Positions 21,001-30,159 of a stretch of 64,000 bases of DNA are shown in pieces (positions within the stretch are counted from its first letter, which is position 1; every line of letters begins with the position of its first letter). The notes below the pieces were generated by a model that was not told the origin of the DNA, searched no databases, and saw only the letters and a list, made by a program, of their open reading frames with translations. A program made the position numbers and the translations under genes. This DNA is from Edaphochlamys debaryana. Taxonomy: Eukaryota; Chlorophyta; Chlorophyceae; Chlamydomonadales. The DNA lies in assembly GCA_016858145.1 (NCBI GenBank), contig JAEHOE010000173.1, positions 157,623 to 221,622 of the forward strand, read 5' to 3'.

Positions 21001-22249
21001 CGGGGTCGCCTTCCTGCGCCCCATTGAACGCGCGTTTCTCTCACGGAATGGCTCTCCCGCTAAAGAACCGCCAGGTCACCAAGCCCTTGCCCCAATGCCC
21101 GTTGACCCTGCAGGTGCGGGCGGAGTTGGAGGTTGCGGGGCTTGCCCCTCGCGCTCAGCAGCTGGAGACGGGGGTGAGCTGGAGGGCGCAGTACGCCCGC
21201 TGCCTGTTATGTCTGGAAAAGCTGAGAGGGTTCGAGGCAGTGGACACAGCGGGATCGTCGGTGCCTCTGTCCCTGCTGCGGCCAGGCGCAGACGCTATCA
21301 CTCTGCGGCAGCGGCCAGCTATCATCCGCAGCCTAGAGCAGGAGACGACCGCTCTTGAGCGCCTGCACGGGGTCAGCTGGCGATCCCTACCTGTGACAGA
21401 CGCCAACGTCCAGGGAGGCTTGGCCGAGCTCGCCCTCGCGGAATCAGGCAGGCTGTGCGGAGAAATCGAGGTGCGCGGCATAGGACAAGTACATGTGGTC
21501 ATAGTGCTGTTGCCGTACTGCCGGAGTGCGCACTAGCTCTAAGCCAATCACCATATGCTTCGTACCTACTGCCCCCCGCCGCCCCTGTCCGTGCCCGCAT
21601 CCCTCCTGCCCCCCCCCAGAGCGCCGTGCTGGACTGCTATGGGCTGGAGCTCGTGGTCGCCAAGCTGTCGGGGCGAAAGAAGGACCAGAAGCGGGCCATC
21701 TTGGATAAGCAGCGGGCGAGGGCTAAAGTCAAGCAGCTCTGGGAGCAGCTGGAGGCTTGGTGCGCGGTTCCAGCAGCAAAGTCAAAGCCTGATCTCAAGG
21801 CGCTGTCCAGTGCCTTGAAGGCGGGCGATGCCCTGGCGAGAGCGTTCCGCCAGGAGTACCCCTGGTCAGGAGAGGCCGTGCCATCGGACGGGGCAGCGGG
21901 CACTGCACCGACCCAGCAGGCAGGGCCCAACCTCCCGCGGATGCAGGCCTCGCTGCTTCGCGCCTACAAGGAGGAGGCACGGTGTCGCGAGGAGCGGGAC
22001 CTGATTGAGCTGGAGATGAGGCGCGGCTTGCCATACTACGATCTACGTGTGTCACTGCTGCAGGCGGAGATCAGTGGGGCAACGCGGGGGCGCATCCCCA
22101 CGCCCAGCGAAAGGCTGCTTTTGCAACAGCACCTCGCCCGGTGCGAGCGCATGCGTGCGTCGTTTGCAAGCCTGACGCGGGGCTCTGAGCCCCACGGCGG
22201 GGTCGGAGTTGCCGAGGCGAGCGAGGAAACGGACGAAGGTTTTGACTGA
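18030..22249 (+). CDS. KDZ transposase with CxC zinc cluster (four exons)
   Basis: Exons fitted by phase: 18030-20207, 20324-20595, 20666-21470 and 21620-22249, giving 1294 residues. The N-terminus is Lys/Arg-rich (possible nuclear signal), then acidic. The CxC cluster uses C159/C162 and C193/C196. A Gly/Ala/Pro tandem repeat (38-residue unit) fills about residues 330-590. The RNase H-like core follows, with D655 in IHFDGNF, D777 in WWYDISC, the IPPWHVYAH motif and the acidic GTGEPAE motif (E838 or E841), the expected DDE set of the family. A charged, probably helical region ends the protein. Splicing restores the HVYAHNYACQ junction, which supports the introns. It would bind the TIRs and catalyse cut-and-paste or related transposition. 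Confidence 0.85.
19024..19790 (+). repeat. 114-bp coding tandem repeat in the transposase
   Basis: About seven head-to-tail copies of a 114-bp unit encode a 38-residue Gly/Ala/Pro-rich block beginning GSGLTGRPT. The inner copies are nearly identical, and the outer ones differ slightly. The period is a multiple of three, so copy number changes keep the frame. All six frames are open here, which makes many false ORFs. Confidence 0.9.
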
Positions 22250-23609
22250 GGCCCGCGGCGAAAGGCCGAAACAAATGAGGACCGCAATGTTGTACTGTGG
22301 GGTGGGCGCTTGCTGACTTGCTGTGTGGGGGGTCTGCCATGCTTAGGGTTGTGCTGCGGATGGGCCTAGGTGAAGCCTGCCGTGGGCCCTTGCGGACATG
22401 CAATGTTTGGGGGTGGGGCGTCTGCCATGCTTAGGGTTGTGCTGCGGATGGGCCTAGGTGAAGCCTGCTGTGGGCCCTTGCGGACTTGCATTGGTTGGGG
22501 TGGGGGGTCTGCAGTGCTGAAGGTTGCGCTGCGGACGGTCCTATGGGAAGTGAAGGTAAGGCCGTGTGAAGGAAGAGAATGCGAAAGGTTAAAGAGACGT
22601 GGAGCCAGGAATGGAGGGAAGGGGCTGGATGAAAGGCCAATCACGTGCTAGAGCAGTGAGCGTATAGCTCTTACCAGAGCTCCCCCCGCCCGCGCCCAAG
22701 CCACTGCCTGCCCACCTTAACCCCTCAGCAGTCTTGTCGGGGATGCTGCTGAGATGGGAAGCAGGGCGACGGGCAGCAGAAGTAACCGCACGGCTTTCCT
22801 AGATAGCTAGGCTGGGCGGTGGTCGGAGGGCATAGCCTCCATTCAGAGCACACGCCCATGTGTACGCAAGCGCAGGCACCCACCGGTTCCTTGCCATTGC
22901 CTCTCTCCCACGGTTCGCACGCACACACACCGCCCCACTAGCCCTAGCAACACCACAGGCTGACTTAACGCTGCGGGACACTCTCTAGCGGGACTGGCGG
23001 CACTGGCGACCGCCTGCACGTACAACACCGGGTGCCTCAAAGAAGGTACCGCTTGCGTGCGCGGCTGCTACTAGGTTTGCCCCTGCCTCCCCGGTGTACA
23101 CTGCTGGCGCCCTGGAATCCACCGCAGACGTGTGCCACTGCTTAGGAACAGGTCTGTATGCGCATGGTTCGTCTGGGCCGGGATGAGTTGTGGGCACTCT
23201 ATGCGAGAGGGCCAGTGAGATCTGCTGGCCGCTGGCGGTTGGGGGCCTGGAGCTGCGTGTGCCCTCGTGCACAGCAGGACACGTCTGTTCACTGCCCCAA
23301 AGGCGCGGAGTCCTACTGCTTGAAGCATCACCCTCCCTCCAGCCGCAGCAAACCCCCATCAACGTTCTGACTACGCTGCACGGCCCCTGTGAGCACCGCA
23401 CCCTCCCTCCAGCCCTCCAACCCGCCATCCGCCTGTCACTCACCCTGCTCGCACGCAATAGGACACGTCCATCCATCACCCCAACACGCCCCGGAGGCGC
23501 AAAGCCCTACTGCTCAAAGCACCGCACTCCCTTAAACCCGCCAACCGCCTGCCTGCAACCTGGTCTACGCGCCCCACTTAGCGCTCTTGGTCTCTGCGTG
23601 CAACCTGGT
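22250..23609. other. intergenic spacer of KDZ element between convergent genes
   Basis: No credible gene. It holds three copies of an 87-88-bp tandem repeat (starting at about 22334, 22422 and 22509, unit beginning CTGCCATGCTTAGGG) and other low-complexity stretches. It lies between the 3' ends of two convergent genes, so it should contain their terminators and poly(A) sites. No clear TGTAA signal was singled out. Confidence 0.6.
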
Positions 23610-26600
23610 CTACGAGCCCCACTTAGCGCTCTTGGTCACTGTCCGCGTGTAGCGGCGGACACCCTCTGGCCCTTCACGTGGCTGCGGCTGGGGGGGTTGG
23701 GAGTGCTGGGGCCCGCGCCCGTTGACTTGGGCCCCGCTCTCGTCACCCACGCTGCCGAGCTCGCCGTCGGACGAAGAGCTCTCCTCGTCCTCCTCGTGTT
23801 GCCCCTCTCCGCCGCCCTCAGAACTCTGAGTTGAGCTTCCGGCCGTGTTGCCGTCATCCTCGCTTTCATCCTCGCTCTCGCTCAAGCCCGACTCCTCCGC
23901 GCCAGCCAGCCCGATCCCAGCACTTGAGGGCCCCGCTCCGCCCCCGCCGTTGCTCCCCTCCACGCGACCGACGCCTGATGCCCCCGCCGCAGGCCCCGTG
24001 CCTCCCCGCCCCGTGCCCGTGAGCCGGGTCCTGGCGCGCCCGGGGCTTGGGCTTTCCAGCACGTCGCTCTCCTCCTCGTCCCCGCTGCTCTGCCGGCCAC
24101 GCCCTGCTCTGCCGCGGCCTCGCCCACGGCCCCGCGGTGCCCCGCGCCCTCTGCCCGCGACGGCCTCCGCACCAGACTTCGGCGGGCGGCCCGGTCCACG
24201 GGGCGGTAGCAGGTCACCGAGATGCCGCTTCACCCGCTCGACTGCGCAGGTGGGGACCGCCGCCTGTGCCACAGCCAGGGCGTCCGTCGGATTGGAGTCC
24301 GCTCTCCTGAGCGCGGCCTCATAGGCATTGCGCAGGCTCTCGATCTGCAACACGCAACACAACCGCCAGTGAGTTGGAGTGCAACAGAGGCAAGGGCAGC
24401 GCCAGGTTTGCTGCCAAGGGCAGCGAACAGGTCGCCCTCTCTCTTGCGCCAGCCATCGCTGTTGAGCTCCTCAAAACTTTTGAGGAGTTCCGCCTCCGGG
24501 TACTGGAACCGCTGCTTTGGGGGTCTCCCCCGCTTGGGCCCCACTGAGGGAAAGAAGGGGTCAAAGTAGGGGCAAAGGTCAGCATGGGCGAGGGCACATC
24601 GTAACTCGAAGCCGGCGGGGTGCTGGAGCGTGCCGCTTGGGGCAGGGGGCGGCTTGGGCGGGCGCTCAAGCCACCCCCACAGCCCTGCCCACGCACCCAC
24701 CCCCAAAACCCGACCTCCGCCAAACACCCTGCAACTTGGAGGCTGGGCTGGTCTCCCCAACACAAGGCCACGACCGCGAGGGCACATCGTAACTCGAAGC
24801 CGGCGGGGTGCTGGAGCGTGCCGCTTGGGGCAGGGGGCGGCTTGGGCGGGCGCTCAAGCCACCCCCACAGCCCTGCCCACGCACCCACCCCCAAAACCCG
24901 ACCTCCGCCAAACACCCTGCAACTTGGAGGCTGGGCTGGTCTCCCCAACACAAGGCCACGACCGCGAGGGCACATCGTAACTCGAAGCCGGCGGGGTGCT
25001 GGAGCGTGCCGCTTGGGGCAGGGGGCGGCTTGGGCGGGCGCTCAAGCCACCCCCGCAGCCCTGCCCACGCACCCACCCCCAAAACCCGACCTCCGCCAAA
25101 CACCCTGCAACTTGGAGGCTGGGCTGGTCTCCCCAACACAAGGCCACGACCGCGAGGGCACATCGTAACTCGAAGCCGGCAGGGTGCTGGAGCGTGCCGC
25201 TTGGGGCAGGGGGCGGCTTGGGCGGGCGCTCAAGCCACCCCCGCAGCCCTGCCCACGCACCCACCCCCAAAACCCGACCTCCGCCAAACACCCTGCAACT
25301 TGGAGGCTGGGCTGGTCTCCCCAACACAAGGCCACGACCGCGAGGGCACATCGTAACTCGAAGCCGGCGGGGTGCTGGAGCGTGCCGCTTGGGGCAGGGG
25401 GCGGCTTGGGCGGGCGCTCAAGCCACCCCCGCAGCCCCCTGCCCACGCACCCACCCCCAAAACCCGACCTCCGCCAAACACCCTGCAACTTGGAGGCTGG
25501 GCTGGTCTCCCCAACACAAGGCCACGACCGCGAGGGCACATCGTAACTCGAAGCCGGCGGGGTGCTGGAGCGTGCCGCTAGGGGCAGGGGGCGGCTTGGG
25601 CGGGCGCTCAAGCCACCCCCGCAGCCCTGCCCACGCACCCACCCCCAAAACCCGACCTCCGCCAAACACCCTGCAACTTGGAGGCTGGGCCGGTCTCCCC
25701 AACACAAGGCCACGACCGCGAGGGCACATCGTAACTCGAAGCCGGCGGGGTGCTGGAGCGTGCCGCTAGGGGCCGGGGGTGTGCTTGAGCTCTGCCATCC
25801 CACCCAGAGACCAGACCCTGCTATACGGTCACGCCCCGCGCTCACCGCCGATATTGAGGCCACCAGTGCCCAGCTCCTCGTCTGCGGTCGGGTTCTCTGG
25901 GCTGGTGTCGTCAACATCTGGTGGCGGCCCAGCCCCACCGCCACGGACCCGCTCCTTCAGCCTTGCGTACTCTTGCCTGCCTCTGTTGAAGTCCGTCGTC
26001 TTCCTGTGTGCAGGCACGGGAATGCAGGGGCTTTTGAGCGGTTGTTCAAGGCGGTAGCTTTGTCCTGTGGTGGACACCATGCTGACCTGGCAAAGAAGCT
26101 CCGGAACTCCGGCTGCCCTGTGGCGTTGGCCCACGCCACCAGTGGCCTGGCGAACTGTCTGCCGGGAGTGTGGGTGATAGTGGATACGAGTGGAACCTCC
26201 CACGGAAACGCTTTGCTAGATGGGCCCGCGCCACCGCCGCCCTGCCCTGAGCCCGCGCTGTGGGTGGGGAGTGGGCTGCGGCGACGAGCAGGCGGCGAGG
26301 CGGCGGTGATGACAGCCGCGACTGCAGCCTCCACGTCAGCCCAGCCGCCGCCGCCGTCCTGCCCCGAGCGCGCGCTGCGGGTGGGAAGTGGGCTGCGGTG
26401 ACCAGCGGGGGGCGAGGCGGCGGCGGCGGCAGCGGCGGCTGCAGCCCCCGCGTCAGCCATGCCGCCGCCGCCGTCCTGCCCCGAGCGCGCGCTGCGGGTG
26501 GGAAGTGGGCTGCGGTGACCAGCGGGGGGCGAGGCAGCGGCGGCGGCAGCGGCGGCTGCAGCCCCCGCGTCAGCCATGCCGCCGCCGCCCTGCCCCGAGC

Positions 26601-27627
26601 GCGCGCTGCGGGTGGGAAGTGGGCTGCGGTGACCAGCGGGGGGCGAGGCAGCGGCGGCGGCAGCGGCGGCTGCAGCCCCCGCGTCAGCCATGCCGCCGCC
26701 GCCGTGCTGCCCCGAGCGCGCGCTGCGGGTGGGAAGTGGGCTGCGGTGACCAGCGGAGGGCGAGGCGACGGTGGCGGCAGCGGCGGCTGCAGCCCCCGCG
26801 TCAGCCATGCCGCCGCCGCCCTGCCCCGAGCGCGCGCTGCGGGCGGCGGGCGAGGCGGCAGCGGTGGCAGTCGCGGCCGCAGGCTCTTGGGTGACCCCGG
26901 TGCCACCCAAAGCTGCGTCAGCCTCCGCTGCCGCCTGGATATCCTCCCACGCCCTGCTGAGCACCGCCCTTGCGTCGCGGCATGTCTCGCCTGGGCACTG
27001 GCACCCCCGCACGCCGTCCGCTGAGAGGATCACCTGCCACATCTTGTACTCCCCGTTCTTCCCAGGGCGGCCCCCATTGCACAGGTGCCGCTGCCAGGTA
27101 GATCCGAATGCAGCTTTGAGGATGGGCCGGATCACCATCGTGAAGACCGCACGCGCCAGCACCTTCTCCAGGTCGGAGGGGTGTTGGATCGGTGGCAGGT
27201 CAGGCGCTGTGCGCCTGCCCTTCACCTGGACCTGAGGAAGGGGCTTCTGCAGCAGCAGAATAGCCTCGAGACGCGCTGCAGCTTCATCCGCCAGGTCGTC
27301 CACCAGGTCATCGTGCTCCATCCACCCGACCCGCAAGCTGTGAACGAGCCCCGACGAAGGCCGCGTGTAGAGCAGGCATGCTCCGGGCAGACAACGAATG
27401 ACTTCGTTGACGAAGGCTTCTGGCCCAAACTCCGCATACAGCTTGCTGAACCTGTTCAGAAGGCTGCGATGCCTGTCAGCCAGCTGCCTCGCCACGGGTC
27501 CGGCCTGCACAGGACAGGTAGCAGAGGAGCAGAGGAGTCTCAGATGCAGGAGAGGCACGTAGAAGAGGTAACACGGTCCTTCACGGTCGCGCCACCGCGT
27601 GAAGAGCTTTCCCGAAACTGCTACCAT
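23610..27627 (-). CDS. second KDZ-element gene: AT-hook-type protein of unknown function (spliced, model incomplete)
   Basis: The first exon starts at the ATG at 27627 and runs to about 26200. It begins with a ~210-residue unrecognised domain containing Cys-rich CNGGRPGKNGEY and CQCPGETC segments, then an Ala-rich tandem repeat with a GGGMADAG motif. Further exons are supported by splice consensus at 26003-25846 and from 24543 leftwards. The last exon runs about 24342-23610. Two AT-hook-like motifs occur (KRGRPPK and GPGRPPK), followed by an RG-rich stretch and an acidic Ser-rich C-terminus. AT-hooks bind the minor groove, so the product may be a DNA-binding partner of the transposase. That is inferred. 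Exon joins other than those given are not resolved. Confidence 0.5.
24597..25785. repeat. 188-bp minisatellite, about six copies, in an intron of the second KDZ gene
   Basis: A 188-bp unit beginning near CATCGTAACTCGAAGCC repeats at 24597, 24785, 24973, 25161 and 25349, then at about 25539, with a partial seventh copy. One copy carries a 2-bp insertion. Copies differ by only a few bases, so the array is recent or homogenised. It lies between predicted exons ending at 25846 and starting at 24543. Confidence 0.85.
26230..26880 (-). repeat. coding tandem repeat, Ala-rich, in the second KDZ gene
   Basis: About six copies of a ~114-120-bp unit encode a block with RSARSGQ, GGGGMADAGA, a poly-Ala run and SPPAGHRSPLP. 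Unit lengths differ by multiples of three. Confidence 0.8.
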
Positions 27628-27667
27628 CAACACCACTTGTGCGCACCTTCGGCATGTCTGCTAACCT

Positions 27668-28063
27668 CTAGCAGCAGTGCATGAACTTAGCATCGCTCCC
27701 ATGGAGACCGCCGGTAGCTCTTTCTGTCCTCCGTATGTGCTGATTTAATGTCTATGTGAGTATGGGCAACGGTGGGGCGGGTCTCAAGGGTACGCGTGGC
27801 CGGTGCGGCATAGGGTTGGAGAGCGTTGCGATGGTCGCGGGGCCAACTTGCGGGGGCGGCCGCGCGCACCAGCCCGGAGGCTCACCCCTAGCTTCCTTAT
27901 GCTATAGCAGCTGAGCTGGAAGCGATCTGTGCGCTGTCAAAAATGCGGGCTCTGGTAATTATATATGCCGAGGGGCTAATCCCCCCCACGCACCGTGGAA
28001 TCTGGGGTTTTTTCCCCTCCCCAACCCCCTTTTCCCGCACATGTGGGGAGCAGTCCATAGCTC
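27668..28063 (-). repeat. right terminal inverted repeat of KDZ element
   Basis: This is the 396-bp inverse copy of 17606-18001. Its inner boundary is at the CTAGCAGCAG motif. Confidence 0.93.
27957..27966 (-). promoter_or_regulatory. TATA box in right TIR, candidate promoter of the second KDZ gene
   Basis: This is the inverted copy of the left-TIR box, about 335 bp before the ATG at 27627. The symmetric placement suggests that both genes of the element are driven by TIR-borne promoters. Confidence 0.45.
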
Positions 28064-28071
28064 GGTAATTC
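28064..28071. repeat. target-site duplication of KDZ element, right copy
   Basis: GGTAATTC lies directly after the right inverted repeat. It is a perfect match to 17598-17605. Confidence 0.92.
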
Positions 28072-30159
28072 AGGGTTTATGCATTCGGCTAGCATTGAAG
28101 CCAGCTCCTCATCTGGTCGTTGTTGTGCTCGCATGGCAATGGTTTGCTCTGAGAACAATCTGGCACGCTCCACGTGCTCGGCCGGCGTCAGTTGTTCGAT
28201 CTCAGAGTACGGTGGTGGTTCCAGGGGCCGTCTGGACACCACGGGCGTCTCGCCGGAGGAAGGGAAGCGTCGCCTGTCCCTTTCTCTTGGCGGTTGGATA
28301 TCCTTGGTTTCTGGCCCGTCGGTATACTCGTCAGGGTGATAGGGGCCGAACCCATTGTTGCCAATTGCGCACACATCGGCGTGTGATGACAAGTTAGGGT
28401 CGCCCTCACTCCACATCTCCACGTGGTTGCGTTGACCTTCGCCGTCTGTGTAGTGCAACAGGTTGCGGTCTAGGTCGATACCTGCGCGTACGGCATGTAA
28501 CCAATCCAACCCCAGTATTAGATCCGACGCTAACCTTCGTGCCACGTACATGGTCACGTCGACGGAGTGGCCTGGCAGGCGCACGGTCAGTGTGGTCTGG
28601 CCTGTGACATCGATGGGGTGACCTGAGGCATTGTTGAGCGGTCGGGTGACGGGGGTGATGGGGTTGCGTTGGCGCAGTCGCCGCAGGGTGCTTGTAGTAA
28701 CCACGGAGACACGAGCCGCGCTGTCCACTACGGCGGGCCAGACTGCTCCTTGGGGAAGGCTGCCAAACCCTACCCACACGTTGGGCACATCATGCCACAC
28801 GTCGTCTCTGGCGAGAGGGGCCGTGGGTGGTGCTGCGGGTGCGGCTGTGCTCCTTTGGCGGTTCAACCATAGGTGTAATTGCAGGTAGCGTAGGTATGGG
28901 TCCAGCGTTGGCAAGGTGCTTGGGGTCCGGGGCCATGGCATTTGTGCATGCGAGTGGGCTCTTTCTGACGGCAGTCCTACCGCCAGAGCTCCGGGTTGGC
29001 GTTGAGCACGTCGCACCTTTCGCCTGCCCTCCTCCTGCTCCTGCTGATCGGGGTTGTCGGAGGCTTGCAGATTTGGCACGAGCGGCGTGGGTCTTGGCTC
29101 TGGTCCGTAGTGGCGGGGGCCTTGCGGTGCTACCGGGTAGTGGAGAGCCGGAGCGGGTGGCGAGGTGGGGCTGACCCTTGAGGGGGCCCTGGATCTCTCT
29201 CGCCATGACCCTCCCAGGTCATCTCCCGTAGGAATGATACTGGCGATGGGTACCGGTCTACCTCGCGTTGCGGCGGTCGAGGCTGCGGCGTTGCGGGGTA
29301 GCGGTGGTTCTTGCGATTGTTGGGAGCTCTGCGAGGGGGACGAGAACAGGCTCCAGTCCCTATAGGCATGGGCCGCATCCGACGGGCGGCTCTGGCGTTG
29401 CTGTGGGCGTTGGTTCGGCTGTTCCTCTCCCTCACTAGGGATAGGAGAGTTGCCTAGTGGTTGGGTAAGGGGGCCGTGCTCGCTCCACGCGGGGTCGGAC
29501 CAGTCTTGGCTGTCCTGGGGTGTCATCATCGATACTCCCGCCTTGTCTTTGTCCGACGCCAGAGTATTGCTCAGACGTAGCAAGGCCTCGGCCACTTCCT
29601 GCTCCCTGTGGCTTACTTGAGCGGCGCCGTCGACAGTCAGGATGGCTTGGGCCGGTTCGCCGGCGCTGGCCTTGTCGGGGGTTGAAGGCGGGGCCTTGGC
29701 CGGCGCTTGGCGTGGCACCAGGTGGGGTATGCTTCCTGGGGGCATAATCACCACCTGTGGCAGCCCTGGTAACACCGAGATCATGGCCCTGCGCGCAGCT
29801 GCCAAGGCTGTGTCCGCTGTTTTCCTCTGCGCATAAATGCGTAGTTGCTTGTGGCGTTGCTGCTCGGGGTTAAGATCGCTTGAGCCGGGCTCGGTCATGA
29901 TGCGATCGACGGCTTCACAGTCCGCAGCTCGAGAGCTTAGGAGCTGCACCACCTCCCATCCCACTTTCTGGCGGACATAATTGTCCGCCCAGGCGCGATC
30001 TTCGGGAGTTGTGGGCGGTGTGGCAGGCGCCGCTGGAAAGGGGGGAAGAGGGGGCACGTGCTGGAAAGGGGGGAAGAGGGGGCACGGCGGGGGAAACGAC
30101 CGGCTTGCTCGCGGCGGGTGGTCGGCATGCTTCGTAGTTGGCCGCGTAAAGCAGGTCAT
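28064..30159 (-). CDS. pol segment of element 2: second retropepsin-like domain with altered active site
   Basis: This is a roughly 700-residue frame up to the KDZ junction. Near residue 470 it has a retropepsin-like fold signature: VVDSAARVS where the first protease has VIDSGASVS, then a LILGLDWL motif and a YTDGEGQR segment matching the first protease's LLLGSDWL and YTNDQGQR. The Gly of the D-S/T-G catalytic triad is replaced by Ala. The catalytic Asp is kept. The N-terminal part is Pro/Gln/Ser-rich. The beginning overlaps the preceding frame by 245 bp, with the switch falling in a short duplication rich in G runs (30030-30090), so it is read as a continuation of the polyprotein. The true junction with RT follows after the KDZ insertion. 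Confidence 0.7.

Larger units (their letters stand above)
17606..28063 (+). mobile_element. KDZ (Kyakuja-Dileera-Zisupton) DNA transposon inserted in element 2 pol
   Basis: The element is 10,458 bp with 396-bp terminal inverted repeats, perfect 8-bp target duplications and a KDZ transposase gene. A second gene converges on it from the right end. Removing the element plus one target copy joins the flanking pol frames exactly (INPELP then SAEWERI), which proves the insertion came after element 2. TIR arms differ at about three positions. With intact ends and an open transposase it may be able to move. Confidence 0.93.

Noticed and set aside
22985..23479. 164-codon minus-strand frame in the KDZ spacer
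   Set aside because: It is low-complexity, has no domain or splice support and lies between convergent gene ends.
24620..25944. Overlapping repeated open frames on both strands
   Set aside because: They simply mirror the 188-bp minisatellite and change with each unit. There is no conserved domain.
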